A DNA stretch of 64,000 nt, from positions 3,443,977 through 3,507,976 of the forward strand of contig NC_018068.1 in NCBI RefSeq assembly GCF_000255115.2. The letters run 5' to 3'. Positions 1-8,623 of the stretch are shown in pieces; the stretch's first letter is position 1, and the number at the start of each line of letters is the position of its first letter. The notes beneath the pieces were generated by a model. That model did not search any database. It worked only from the letters and a program-made list of their open reading frames with translations, and was not told where the DNA came from. Position numbers and translations under genes: made by a program. The DNA comes from Desulfosporosinus acidiphilus SJ4 (lineage in GTDB: Bacteria > Bacillota > Desulfitobacteriia > Desulfitobacteriales > Desulfitobacteriaceae).

Positions 1-313
1 CAATCTGACGTGCAGCAAAATTCGAAGAAACAATTTGATTCAGCAAGTCACCGGCTAACATAAAATCAATCCGATCTTTGGTAATACCCGCTTCATCAAT
101 ACTTCCCTGCAAAGCTTCTTGGAGCATTTTGCTCTCCGCTAATTCCCAAGATTTTTCACCATTCAATTGATCTTTCCAAATCTTATTAAAGGTCTTGCCA
201 AGAGGACCTTGACCTTCTTTCGGGCCAACGACCGAATAAGACGCTAGAATAACCGGAGGGCTGCCAAACACCACGGTTTGGTTCCCCGCTCTTTTGGAAT
301 CCATATCACGCAT
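1..313 (-). CDS. spoVAD: Stage V sporulation protein AD, N-terminal part (cut by window edge)
   Basis: Translating the minus strand gives about 104 residues including VVGPKEGQGPLGKTF, SWELAESKM and FMLAGDLLNQ, all characteristic of SpoVAD. The protein has a thiolase-like fold and belongs to the SpoVA complex that moves dipicolinic acid into the forespore and out during germination. The rest lies left of the window. Two in-frame ATGs are possible (313 and 304); 313 follows a weak GAG-type ribosome site and was chosen. It lies 46 bp downstream of spoVAC on the same strand, as in the usual spoVA operon order. Confidence 0.93.
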   Translation of the reverse strand, partial: MRDMDSKRAGNQTVVFGSPPVILASYSVVGPKEGQGPLGKTFNKIWKDQLNGEKSWELAESKMLQEALQGSIDEAGITKDRIDFMLAGDLLNQIVSSNFAARQI

Positions 314-359
314 TCATCTCTATTCATGATCAAATTTGGAACAAATTCCCGGGTCACTA

Positions 360-827
360 TCAATGAATAAAATAAGCAATAACTCCGATAATGATAGAGG
401 CTGCAATACCATAGACGAGAACGGGACCGGCAACTGTAAACAGTTTCGCTCCAACTCCCTGGACATATCCTTCGCGTTTGAATTCCATAGCCGGTGAAAC
501 AATAGAATTAGCAAAACCAGTCACCGGAACAATCGAGCCGGCTCCCCCAAATTTACCAATCTCATCATAAACCCCCAAACCGGTCAACAGAGCCCCGAAA
601 AAAATCATAGTGGCAGTAGATGCATTGGAAGCCTCTGCACGGGTTAAGCCAATAAGGGAAAAGAAATTAATAATGACTTGTCCTATAGCACAAATTACTC
701 CGCCAACAAAGAATGCCCGCAAGATATTCTTAACAATAGTTGGCTTGGGAGTATAGCTTTTCGCTAGAGTTTTATAGTCTTCCGGTGAAATCGAAAGCGT
801 AGGTTCGCGGAGAGATTGATTCGTCAC
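360..827 (-). CDS. spoVAC: Stage V sporulation protein AC
   Basis: A 155-residue protein with several hydrophobic segments (about residues 35-58, 70-90 and 120-152) and the family features FFVGGVICAIGQ, GALLTGLGVYD, GAGSIVPVTGFANS and EFKREGYVQGVG. SpoVAC is an inner spore-membrane channel subunit for Ca-dipicolinate uptake and a mechanosensitive element during germination. The start is GTG, preceded by GGGAGGAAGCC. It heads the spoVAC-spoVAD operon and diverges from spoIIAA. In Bacillus, spoVA genes lie downstream of sigF on the same strand, so this is a rearranged version of the locus. A forespore (sigma-G) promoter is expected, but I could not place one with confidence. Confidence 0.95.
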   Translation of the reverse strand: MTNQSLREPTLSISPEDYKTLAKSYTPKPTIVKNILRAFFVGGVICAIGQVIINFFSLIGLTRAEASNASTATMIFFGALLTGLGVYDEIGKFGGAGSIVPVTGFANSIVSPAMEFKREGYVQGVGAKLFTVAGPVLVYGIAASIIIGVIAYFIH

Positions 828-921
828 TCAGGCTTCCTCCCTTTTATAGACTAATTTGTATTATTAATGAAAACGGTATAAATTATACTTTATACTTAAA
901 AATTCATATTGAACGCGACCA

Positions 922-986
922 TTCGACAGAGCTTGCCAAGAATTCTATAAAAAGCACGCAGGAAAATTATGGTTATTAGCCGAAAT
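922..986 (+). promoter_or_regulatory. Spo0A box and sigma-H-like promoter for spoIIA
   Basis: Within the 264-bp divergent gap, positions 922-929 read TTCGACAG, whose complement CTGTCGAA matches 7 of 8 bases of the 0A box TTGTCGAA. About 30 bp downstream is a sigma-H-like promoter: AGGAAAA at 960-966, a 15-bp spacer and GAAAT at 982-986. Spo0A~P and sigma-H drive spoIIA in Bacillus, so position and type of signal agree. The rest of 828-1091 is AT-rich, with a small AGAGAA/TTCTCT inverted repeat near 1001-1017. Confidence 0.55.
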
Positions 987-1097
987 CATAGTTTAAATAT
1001 GAGAGAATGAGTTTCTCTAAAATAAGTTTCAGCTTACTTTGTAAACAAAAATCAATACAGATTTTCTTAACAAACAGACAATTTAGGGGGGATGGTC

Positions 1098-1442
1098 TTG
1101 AACCTTGAGAAAAAGATAGAGCGCCTTACCCTGTTCTTACGCTTAGACGGAGAACTGGACATGCACACTTCAGATCTTGTAAGACAAGCTATCGACAAGG
1201 AAATTGAGAAAAGAGGCATTCGCACCGTAATTCTCAATCTCCAAAACGTTCAATTTATTGATAGTTCCGGATTAGGGGTTATTTTGGGGAGATATAAGAA
1301 ATTACTCTCCTTAGGAGGAAAACTTAAAATCAGTAATGTTCAGCCCCATGTTTATAAAATTATGGAGTTGTCAGGATTACCCAAAATAATTAATTTTTAC
1401 GAGGATGAAACTCATGCCTATGAGGAAGGAAGGAGAGCATAA
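1098..1442 (+). CDS. spoIIAA: Anti-sigma F factor antagonist
   Basis: A STAS-domain protein of 114 residues. The segment FIDSSGLGVILGRYK holds the serine phosphorylated by SpoIIAB, and the N-terminal RLDGELDMHTS is typical. Dephosphorylated SpoIIAA binds SpoIIAB and frees sigma-F in the forespore. An upstream in-frame ATG at 1092 abuts the GGGGGG ribosome site with no spacer, so TTG at 1098 is the likelier start. The stop overlaps the spoIIAB start (TAATG), implying coupled translation. First gene of spoIIAA-spoIIAB-sigF. Confidence 0.95.
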   Translation: MNLEKKIERLTLFLRLDGELDMHTSDLVRQAIDKEIEKRGIRTVILNLQNVQFIDSSGLGVILGRYKKLLSLGGKLKISNVQPHVYKIMELSGLPKIINFYEDETHAYEEGRRA

Positions 1443-1879
1443 TGAAATCAAATCAATTAGCCCTCACATTTTCAAGTATCGCCGAAAATGTTGGAATTGC
1501 GCGGTTGCTCATAGCTTCTGTCGGAGCCCAATTAGATCTGCCTCTTAATGATATCGAAGAACTTAAAGTCGCAGTTTCTGAGGCAGTTTCCAACGCCATC
1601 ATCCACGGTTACCATAACCGCTCTAATCATATTGTTTATCTCGAGTTAGAAGTGACTGACAGTACCCTCAAAATTGTTGTAAAAGATGAAGGATGTGGTA
1701 TTCCCAATGTTGAACAGGCTATGCAGCCCGCTTTTAGTACAGATCCGGAACGGATGGGTCTAGGCTTCGTCTTCATGCAATCGTTTATGGATGACCTTCA
1801 AGTCGACTCAACGGTTGACATTGGAACAACTGTAACCATGAAGAAGCAACTTAAACAAACGTCCAATGCTTCCCATTAG
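1442..1879 (+). CDS. spoIIAB: Anti-sigma F factor / serine kinase
   Basis: A 145-residue GHKL-type ATPase with an N-box EAVSNAIIHGYHN, a G1 box DEGCGIPN and a G2 region MGLGFVFMQSFMD. It binds and inhibits sigma-F and phosphorylates SpoIIAA with ATP, giving the partner switch that confines sigma-F activity to the forespore. Length and motifs are standard for the family. It overlaps spoIIAA by one base and lies 11 bp before sigF. Confidence 0.97.
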   Translation: MKSNQLALTFSSIAENVGIARLLIASVGAQLDLPLNDIEELKVAVSEAVSNAIIHGYHNRSNHIVYLELEVTDSTLKIVVKDEGCGIPNVEQAMQPAFSTDPERMGLGFVFMQSFMDDLQVDSTVDIGTTVTMKKQLKQTSNASH

Positions 1880-1890
1880 GAGGGCCGGAC

Positions 1891-2730
1891 ATGATTCAAC
1901 GACTAACGGATATGAATCTTCCTCACTTTCCGCTTCTCTCTGATGAAGAGATGATGGAAAATCTTCATGCTGCCAAGGAAGGAGACATAGAAGCCCGAGA
2001 GAGATTAATAAATTGCAACTTAAAACTTATTTTTAACCTAGTCCAGCGCTTTGCCCACAGAGGCTATGAACTGGAAGATCTCTTTCAGATAGGAACCATT
2101 GGGCTCATTAAAGCAATTGATAAATTTGACTTTTCCTATGGCGTAAAATTTTCAACCTATGCGGTGCCGATGATCATCGGAGAAATTCGACGTTTCCTTC
2201 GTGATGATCACCCTTTAAAGGTTCCACGCTCTTATAAAGAACTGGTATATAAAGTTAACCGCGCCAGAGATGAACTTTCTTCCAAATTAGGCCGCGAGGC
2301 GACTATCGGAGAAATTGCGGCTAATATTGGGGTTGATCGTGACGAGATCGTTGCCGCCCTGGAGGCCATTCAAAGCCCGACATCGATTTACGACACCCTC
2401 TACCAAGATGACTCCGATCCCATCTATGTGCTTGATCAACTCTCAGCCGAAAAAGGGACAGAGCCTGGCTGGTTTGATAAAATTGCTCTGAATGAAGTCT
2501 TGGATAAACTTCCTGAACGGGAAAAACGTGTTCTGTTAATGCGCTTTTTTGAAGATAAAACTCAAAGTCAAATTGCCGAAATTCTAAACCTCTCTCAAGT
2601 TCAGATATCCAGAATTGAGCGTGCAGCTCTCCTGAAAATTCGCGAATTATCCAAGGTCGATGAACGCTCAAATCAACGATCTGTTCCAGACTCTGAATCA
2701 GACACATCCTCTAAAAACGAACCCCATTAA
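1891..2730 (+). CDS. sigF: RNA polymerase sigma-F factor
   Basis: A sigma-70 family protein of 279 residues. Region 2 is visible at about residues 45-110 (LIFNLVQRFAHRGYELEDLF, then KFSTYAVPMIIGEIRRFLRDD). Region 3 follows (VPRSYKELVYKVN) and region 4 is near 205-250 (LPEREKRVLLMRFFEDKTQ, then SQVQISRIERAAL). It directs early forespore transcription. The polar tail after about residue 255 (SNQRSVPDSESDTSSKNEPH) looks like an extension relative to Bacillus SigF. Its stop codon overlaps that of convergent dacF, so no terminator separates them. Confidence 0.97.
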   Translation: MIQRLTDMNLPHFPLLSDEEMMENLHAAKEGDIEARERLINCNLKLIFNLVQRFAHRGYELEDLFQIGTIGLIKAIDKFDFSYGVKFSTYAVPMIIGEIRRFLRDDHPLKVPRSYKELVYKVNRARDELSSKLGREATIGEIAANIGVDRDEIVAALEAIQSPTSIYDTLYQDDSDPIYVLDQLSAEKGTEPGWFDKIALNEVLDKLPEREKRVLLMRFFEDKTQSQIAEILNLSQVQISRIERAALLKIRELSKVDERSNQRSVPDSESDTSSKNEPH

Positions 2731-3875
2731 TATCCGATTACTCCTTTGAGAGTACGGGTTATCTGTTCTGCTAAGCCGGCTTTGCCTACAGAATGATCAG
2801 CAATCAAATTGACACTGCTTTGTAAAACGTCATTCCGGTATAACAAAATTTCCCCAAGTTTTTGTCCTTTTTGAATGGGAGCACTCACTTCTGGGTTAAG
2901 CTTAGTCTCGACCCAGAAATTTTTATCATTTCCCTTTTCAATAGTAGCTCCGAAGGCCTTTTCAGTCACGGCATTGACACTGTCTTCCGTTCCTTTATGA
3001 ACTTTGACAACCCCCTCCTTCTCACCGACTGGGGCAAAGGATTTAAATTGATATTTGGCAAAACCGTAGTTATAAATTTTCATCGATTCAGCAAAATGCC
3101 CTCGAACCTGAGGAACTCCCATCACGACACAAATTAACCTCAGCCCATTCCTCTCAACCGTTGATGCCAGACAATATTTGGCTTCGTTAGTCCAGCCTGT
3201 TTTAAAGCCATCGGCACCCGGATACCACCAAAGGAGTTTATTGGTATTCCAGAGTTTAAACTTTCCATCACGTAAGTCATATTCTTTAATACTTGTCAAT
3301 TTTCGTATCAGCGGATATTTAAGAGTCTCTCGTGCAATCACCGCTAAATCATAAGCACTTGTATAATGCCCTTCGGCAGGTAACCCATAAGCATTAACAA
3401 AGTGAGTGTTTTTTAAGCCCAAGGCTTGAGCCTTTCGGTTCATCTCTTCCACAAAGGCTTCATGAGTTCCATCAATATGTTCTGCCACTGCGACACAACC
3501 ATCATTTGCAGAACCAACTGCAATGGCAATTAACATTTGCTCTAAGGTAAACGTTTCCCCTGGTTCAAGATAAATTTGAGATCCTCCTAATTTACTGGCA
3601 TTCTCACTAGCAGTGATTTTATCCGTCAGTTTTACCTTCCCTGAATCAATAGCTTCTGCAGCCACAAGCAACGTCATAAGTTTCGTTACACTGGCAGGCG
3701 GCAACTCTTTATGCATATCTTTTTCATAGAGAACCCGGCCCGATGCTGCATCCATCAGAACAGCGCTCGCTGCATCAGTCTCAATCTCTGCTCCCCAAAC
3801 GGAACGGACATTAGCAAAAGCTATATTGCTAAGTACAAGCATGAAAGCAAAAACAACAGCCAATCCTTTGCGCAT
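2727..3875 (-). CDS. dacF: D-alanyl-D-alanine carboxypeptidase, DacF type
   Basis: A secreted low-molecular-weight penicillin-binding protein of 382 residues: signal peptide (about residues 1-28), the active-site S-x-x-K in PPASVTKLMT, the SxN motif SAN in AVGSANDGC, the KTG motif in GFKTGWT, and a C-terminal beta-rich PBP5-C domain. It trims pentapeptide stems in peptidoglycan; the family includes forespore-expressed DacF, which adjusts cortex cross-linking. In Bacillus dacF precedes spoIIAA and is co-oriented; here it is inverted and overlaps the sigF stop by 4 bp. The symbol rests on motif type and location; DacA/DacB-like function cannot be excluded. Confidence 0.9.
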   Translation of the reverse strand: MRKGLAVVFAFMLVLSNIAFANVRSVWGAEIETDAASAVLMDAASGRVLYEKDMHKELPPASVTKLMTLLVAAEAIDSGKVKLTDKITASENASKLGGSQIYLEPGETFTLEQMLIAIAVGSANDGCVAVAEHIDGTHEAFVEEMNRKAQALGLKNTHFVNAYGLPAEGHYTSAYDLAVIARETLKYPLIRKLTSIKEYDLRDGKFKLWNTNKLLWWYPGADGFKTGWTNEAKYCLASTVERNGLRLICVVMGVPQVRGHFAESMKIYNYGFAKYQFKSFAPVGEKEGVVKVHKGTEDSVNAVTEKAFGATIEKGNDKNFWVETKLNPEVSAPIQKGQKLGEILLYRNDVLQSSVNLIADHSVGKAGLAEQITRTLKGVIGY

Positions 3876-3997
3876 CTTAACTCCTCCTCATTAAATTTGA
3901 TGTTATTATTCCCGAAAAGGAAAATTATATTGAAATGCGCATAAAGAAAACTGGGCTTGTAACGAACTTGCGAAAAACCTAGATGGCTACAAATAAC

Positions 3998-4044
3998 AAA
4001 AGGTGTTGTCACTTCACTACTACAGTGGAGTAACAACACCTTTA
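3998..4044. terminator. Long inverted repeat, probable terminator
   Basis: AAAGGTGTTGT and ACAACACCTTT form matched arms, with further pairing inside. On the minus strand the stem is followed by TTTTG, fitting a terminator for the gene ending at 4077. The symmetry may also stop plus-strand transcription. Confidence 0.7.
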
Positions 4045-4076
4045 TTAAATAATTAGACATGCAAAAGCGAATTATT

Positions 4077-4568
4077 CTATCTTAGGGAGCGTTTCGCGGG
4101 AACTTTCAAATCTCTTAATCCGTGCCAATAGCAAGGATTAAGGTAACACAAGCTCAATGCCGGATACCTCTTATGCCGAAGGACACATCCTCTGATGACC
4201 TGAACTCCCTGTTTCTCGCATTCCTCTTGAAAGGCTTGGCTCCATGTTTGCTCCTGAAACCAAATCTTTTCGGCCCCGGCAAGAATAACTTCTGAGACAA
4301 GTGACGGCAAATTTTCCGGCAGTAAGCAAGGCACAACGACCGTTACTTTACCCTTGAGTTCGGTTACACTTGGATATACTTTACTCCCATCAAGTCTTTT
4401 CAGATCATCTGCCACAGGATAGGCAAGGCAGCCAAATTCTTTTAAAGTCTTCCAGGTTTTCCAAGCATGTTTGTGAGTTTTAAACTTTTGGGCATTTCCC
4501 AAAACAGCGAACGTATCAGCCGTTGTAATCCCTTCGGTAAATGGAAAAATCGTTTTCTCTCGCACCAT
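4077..4568 (-). CDS. CoA-binding domain protein, function unknown
   Basis: A soluble 163-residue protein resembling the small Rossmann-fold CoA_binding (YccU-like) family. Visible features are TFAVLGNAQKFKTHKHAW with the nucleotide-fold start, VYPSVTELKGKVTVVVPCLLP in the middle, and AGAEKIWFQEQTWSQ followed by VIRGCVLRH near the end, the usual positions of a ligand-binding pocket. No partner function is known. It follows pdp by 67 bp on the same strand and is followed by a strong terminator hairpin. Reannotation as a divergent succinyl-CoA ligase-like domain would be equally consistent. Confidence 0.7.
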   Translation of the reverse strand: MVREKTIFPFTEGITTADTFAVLGNAQKFKTHKHAWKTWKTLKEFGCLAYPVADDLKRLDGSKVYPSVTELKGKVTVVVPCLLPENLPSLVSEVILAGAEKIWFQEQTWSQAFQEECEKQGVQVIRGCVLRHKRYPALSLCYLNPCYWHGLRDLKVPAKRSLR

Positions 4569-4635
4569 AAACTTCCTCCTCCCAGCGCCTTATTTATCAT
4601 ATACGTGGAGAAGAGAAATTTATGAATGGCTATGG

Positions 4636-5937
4636 TTAATGGATGACCTCATAAATGTACTGATGTGATTCGGGCATTATTTTGCTGAAAACATAGGCCT
4701 TATTAAATAGGTCAACAGCTTCTTCATGACCTTCGCTATTGGTGTGTAAAATACCAATAGTGTCTCCCACGTTGACCTTATCTCCAACTTTCTTCACCAT
4801 GGTGACCCCAGCAGAATAATCTATGGGATCTTCTTTCTCTTTTCTTCCCGCACCAAGCAGCATCGCTGTAATACCTATTTTTTCTGCATCAATCGCCGAA
4901 ACATATCCATCGGACAGTGCTTTTATTTCAGTATGGTATTTACTTTGCGGAAGCAGACTTGGGTTATCAACAACCTTCGAATTTCCGCCTTGGATTTCTA
5001 TCAGCTCTTTGAACTTTTCCACAGCCCGCCCTGTTTTAAGGATTTGGCTGAGTTCCGTGTAGGCAGTATCAAAGTCATCAAAGGCCCCCCCGAGAACCGT
5101 CATATAGGATGCCAGAGTCAAAGCTACAACCGTTTCGTCTTCTGCTCCCTGTCCTTTCAGGATTTCAATAGCTTCCTTGACCTCATTGGCGTTCCCTACT
5201 TCATGGCCAAGGGGTTGACTCATATCTGTTACAACAGCAATGGTTTTTCTATTCAATGATTTGCCTATTTCAACCATTGTCTTAGCTAGGTCAACAGCCT
5301 CAGCAATAGATTTCATAAAAGCTCCCGAACCAACCTTTACATCAAGTACAATACAATCGGCACCTGAGGCTATCTTTTTGCTCATAATACTACTGGCAAT
5401 CAAGGGAATGCTGTCTACAGTAGCCGTTACATCGCGCAGAGCATAAATCTTTTTATCTGCCGGCGTTAAATTAGAACTTTGGCTGACGATAGCCATCTTA
5501 TGCGTATTAACATTATGAATAAATGCTTCCCGATCTAAGACAGTATTAAAGCCTTCAATCGACTCTAATTTATCTATGGTGCCGCCGGTATGGCCTAATC
5601 CTCTTCCGGACATTTTAGCAACCGGCACCCCAACAGAGGCTACAAGGGGAATAATGACCAGACTGAGCTTATCGCCCACTCCGCCCGAGGAATGTTTATC
5701 AACTTTGATCCCGTGAATGGCTGATAAATCATTTCTATCTCCGGAATCCACAAATGCTGACGTCAGGTCGGCAATCTCTTGTTTGCTCATACCCTTAAAG
5801 TAAACAGCCATGAGCCATGCCGACATTTGATAGTCAGGGATTCCGCCTTTAACATATCCCTGTACTATCGTGTTAATTTCAGCGGCCGTTAGAGATTCCC
5901 CTCGTTTTTTCTTTTGGATTAAATCAACCATTCTCAT
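4636..5937 (-). CDS. pdp: Pyrimidine-nucleoside phosphorylase
   Basis: A 433-residue protein with the thymidine/pyrimidine phosphorylase signature MSGRGLGHTGGTIDKLESI near residue 108, the phosphate-binding KHSSGGVGDK, and KVGSGAFMKS. The N-terminal alpha domain begins MRMVDLIQKKKRG, normal for the family. It cleaves pyrimidine (deoxy)nucleosides with phosphate to base and (deoxy)ribose-1-phosphate. It lies 15 bp after deoB, whose enzyme converts that sugar phosphate to the 5-phosphate, so the two form a nucleoside-salvage unit. Start supported by GGAGTG upstream. Confidence 0.95.
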   Translation of the reverse strand: MRMVDLIQKKKRGESLTAAEINTIVQGYVKGGIPDYQMSAWLMAVYFKGMSKQEIADLTSAFVDSGDRNDLSAIHGIKVDKHSSGGVGDKLSLVIIPLVASVGVPVAKMSGRGLGHTGGTIDKLESIEGFNTVLDREAFIHNVNTHKMAIVSQSSNLTPADKKIYALRDVTATVDSIPLIASSIMSKKIASGADCIVLDVKVGSGAFMKSIAEAVDLAKTMVEIGKSLNRKTIAVVTDMSQPLGHEVGNANEVKEAIEILKGQGAEDETVVALTLASYMTVLGGAFDDFDTAYTELSQILKTGRAVEKFKELIEIQGGNSKVVDNPSLLPQSKYHTEIKALSDGYVSAIDAEKIGITAMLLGAGRKEKEDPIDYSAGVTMVKKVGDKVNVGDTIGILHTNSEGHEEAVDLFNKAYVFSKIMPESHQYIYEVIH

Positions 5938-5952
5938 ATAAAAATCACTCCA

Positions 5953-7125
5953 TCAACCATTTTTAATTTCAGCTAAGAAACTTTTTCCTGCAGGCAAAGG
6001 ATCAATTCCTAAAAACTCTGCAACGGTCGCCCCTAAATCGGCAAACGTCGGCCTTACGCCTAAGTTAACCCCACCTTTTATCCTGAGCCCATAAACGAGG
6101 AGAGGGACATACTCTCTCGTATGATCGGTTCCGGGAGTGGTCGGATCGCAGCCATGATCAGCTGTAATAATCAGTAAGTCGTCAGGTTTTAAACGTTTAA
6201 ATATCTCTGGCAAGCGTTGATCAAAATCCTTCAATGCTTGGGCATATCCTTCCGCATTATTTCTGTGACCATATACCATATCGAAATCTACAAGATTTGT
6301 CATAATCAAGCCATCATGTTCGTGGCCCATGTATTCTATGGTCTTATCAATGCCCTCCCTATTGTTTTTAGTTGGGCAAAAGTCAGTAATCCCCTTCCCT
6401 GCATAAATATCATGAATTTTTCCTACGGCATTAACTGTTAGGCCCTGTTCGGAAATATATTCCAGCAATGTTTTACGGGGAGGCTCTAAAGCAAAATCAT
6501 GCCGGTTTGCAGTTCGATAAAATTCGCCGGCTTGTCCGAGAAATGGGCGCGCAATCACTCGGCCAACTTGCAGATCTCCGGTCAGCATTTCACGGGCCGT
6601 CTGACAATAATGCATCAATTCCGGCAAAGGTACAACCTCTTCATGGGCAGCAATTTGAAAAACCGAATCCGCAGAGGTATAAACAATGAGTTTACCCGTT
6701 TTCACATGCTCCTCTCCCAAGCGCTGGATGATTTCTGTACCCGAAGCAACTTCATTGCCAATAACCCCCCGGCCGATTGCCTCTTCATAACGTTTAATAA
6801 ACTCCTGAGGAAATCCCTGGGGAAACGTCGGAAGAGCTCTCTCTAAAATAACTCCCGCTATTTCCCAATGGCCGCTGGTAGTATCCTTCCCTCGTGAGGC
6901 CTCAGCCATTTTGCCATAACAGCCTTTGGGGTGTGCCTGAGCTTGAACCCCTTTGATCTGATGAATGTTTCCCAGTCCGAGCATTTCAAGATTAGGAAGT
7001 TCTAATCCCCCCATATATTCGGCAATATTATGTAAAGTATTGCTCCCCGCATCACCATAATTACAAGCATCGGGCATTTCTCCGATTCCGACACTATCTA
7101 AGACAATAATAATACTGCGTGTCAC
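5953..7125 (-). CDS. deoB: Phosphopentomutase
   Basis: An alkaline-phosphatase superfamily enzyme of 390 residues that interconverts (deoxy)ribose-1- and 5-phosphate. Metal ligands lie in [15 protein letters not shown], in DTTSGHW (the catalytic threonine region), and in [19 protein letters not shown] near the C-terminus. The open frame extends 21 codons upstream, but GTG at 7125 is chosen: it follows GGAGGCGAG with proper spacing and gives the family N-terminus [10 protein letters not shown]. It sits between xerD and pdp, echoing the Bacillus xerD(ripX)-drm order. Confidence 0.95.
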   Translation of the reverse strand: MTRSIIIVLDSVGIGEMPDACNYGDAGSNTLHNIAEYMGGLELPNLEMLGLGNIHQIKGVQAQAHPKGCYGKMAEASRGKDTTSGHWEIAGVILERALPTFPQGFPQEFIKRYEEAIGRGVIGNEVASGTEIIQRLGEEHVKTGKLIVYTSADSVFQIAAHEEVVPLPELMHYCQTAREMLTGDLQVGRVIARPFLGQAGEFYRTANRHDFALEPPRKTLLEYISEQGLTVNAVGKIHDIYAGKGITDFCPTKNNREGIDKTIEYMGHEHDGLIMTNLVDFDMVYGHRNNAEGYAQALKDFDQRLPEIFKRLKPDDLLIITADHGCDPTTPGTDHTREYVPLLVYGLRIKGGVNLGVRPTFADLGATVAEFLGIDPLPAGKSFLAEIKNG

Positions 7126-7174
7126 TAGTCTCGCCTCCAAAATCGACTTGAAAAATAGCTTTAGTTGATTGAAT

Positions 7175-8071
7175 TCACCGCTCAGCACGGGGATGTGACT
7201 TATTAAAAACTTCTAACAAACGTTTTCTTGTCAAATGCGTGTATATCTGAGTTGTAGAAATGTCCGCATGTCCTAACAGTTCTTGCACGGAACGCAAATC
7301 AGCGCCGTGATCCAGCAAATGAGTTGCAAAACTATGTCGAAACATATGTGGGGAAACTTTCCTCGCAATATTATGGGAGACACCCCAATTATTTAAAATA
7401 AAGGATACTCCTTGACGAGTAAGAGGACGGCCGTGAGAATTTAAAAATAAAAAATCACTCGCCGTCTTAGAGCACATTCTCTTTCTTGGGCCATTAAGGT
7501 AACTCCTGACAGCCTCTATAGCAGGTTCTCCCAAAGGAACAATGCGTTCCTTATTTCCTTTACCTATACAGCGAATAAAACCAACGTCCAACGATATATC
7601 ATTGACACGGAGATTAATTAATTCCGAGACCCTCAAGCCGCTGCCATAGAGGATTTCCAGCATTGCAAGATCTCGATAAGCATAATCCGTTGATTCACTG
7701 ATTTTTAATAGTCTATCCATTGTCCCTTCAGGCAACACCTTCGGCAGAGATTGATTTAGCTTTGGTGTTACAAGATATTCGCTGGGATTATCAACCCTCT
7801 TTCCTTCATCTAAAAGAAACGCAAAAAAACCTCGTAACGTTGCATTGCACCTGGCAATACTTCGAGGAGACTTCCCCTGTTCTTTCCATTGAAAGAGAAA
7901 CAAGAAGAGGTCATTAGACTCGCAAGTTAAAATATCAGTTCCCCTTTGTTCCAGAAAAACAACAAGCTGACGCAAGTCACGCTCGTAGGCCTGACGAGTA
8001 TTCAAGGAAAGTCCCCGTTCGACGTGTAAATAAGTTAAGTACTGTTTCATAAGCTCTTCAGTGGAGGTCAT
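7175..8071 (-). CDS. xerD: Site-specific tyrosine recombinase XerD
   Basis: A 298-residue tyrosine recombinase. The N-terminal SAM-like domain ([20 protein letters not shown]) precedes a catalytic domain with arginine in [14 protein letters not shown], lysine in [12 protein letters not shown], HxxR in [18 protein letters not shown], and the nucleophile in STTQIYTHL. It works with XerC at dif to resolve chromosome dimers. Upstream is a YqzK-like gene and downstream deoB, the conserved Bacillus arrangement, which supports housekeeping XerD over a phage integrase. Confidence 0.95.
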   Translation of the reverse strand: MTSTEELMKQYLTYLHVERGLSLNTRQAYERDLRQLVVFLEQRGTDILTCESNDLFLFLFQWKEQGKSPRSIARCNATLRGFFAFLLDEGKRVDNPSEYLVTPKLNQSLPKVLPEGTMDRLLKISESTDYAYRDLAMLEILYGSGLRVSELINLRVNDISLDVGFIRCIGKGNKERIVPLGEPAIEAVRSYLNGPRKRMCSKTASDFLFLNSHGRPLTRQGVSFILNNWGVSHNIARKVSPHMFRHSFATHLLDHGADLRSVQELLGHADISTTQIYTHLTRKRLLEVFNKSHPRAER

Positions 8072-8170
8072 TCAATCCCCTTCTTTGCTACCATACTCAG
8101 ATGCCTCATTTTTTGAATTCTACATCGGCAGGCGCTTTTCCTTGTTCCCTACGAACTTTGAAGGAAATTC

Positions 8171-8395
8171 TCACTCCTCCTTGGAAATAGGAAATAACTG
8201 CAATACAGATTTTGTCCATCCAGGTGCTTCAACCTTCATCGGATTTCCCAACGGCTTATTATCATTATGAAGCATTGATGAAATCCAAACATTGCAGATA
8301 ATGGCAAGCTTGGGAAGCAACACAGCGAGTAGAACCAGGAGGAGAAATACTCGACCCAAATATAAGAAAAAATCTCTCCAATATTTTTTTGGCAT
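8171..8395 (-). CDS. Small membrane protein, YqzK/DUF4227-like
   Basis: A 74-residue protein with one strong transmembrane helix (about residues 10-32, LYLGRVFLLLVLLAVLLPKL) and a C-terminal segment NKPLGNPMKVEAPGW. That segment resembles the conserved 'EPKGxAVKV' stretch of YqzK-type proteins encoded just upstream of xerD in Bacillus. The start follows AGGAGGTAGAGGC. The match is by pattern and position only; no function is known. Confidence 0.65.
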   Translation of the reverse strand: MPKKYWRDFFLYLGRVFLLLVLLAVLLPKLAIICNVWISSMLHNDNKPLGNPMKVEAPGWTKSVLQLFPISKEE

Positions 8396-8544
8396 GCCTC
8401 TACCTCCTATCCTTAAAGCCTATGCAGCTCCAGATTGTCCATATCCCTAAGGAAATCGCAAGTTCGTATCCTCCCGCCTTACTAAGGATACTATCGCATA
8501 GGCAAGCAAAGGGGCATAGGGGGGTGATGGTATAGTACGAAAAA

Positions 8545-8572
8545 GAGTGGAATCCACCTCAGGATTCCACTC
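8545..8572 (-). terminator. Rho-independent terminator of ald
   Basis: GAGTGGAATCC and GGATTCCACTC form an 11-bp stem with a 6-nt loop. On the minus strand it is followed by TTTTTC, about 50 bp after the ald stop. The remaining sequence from 8396 to 8540 shows no gene and presumably holds the promoter of the yqzK-like/xerD genes. Confidence 0.85.
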
Positions 8573-8623
8573 GGATTAACCTTAGCAGCTTATATTGCTT
8601 TTATCAAATACAAAGGTTAGAAA

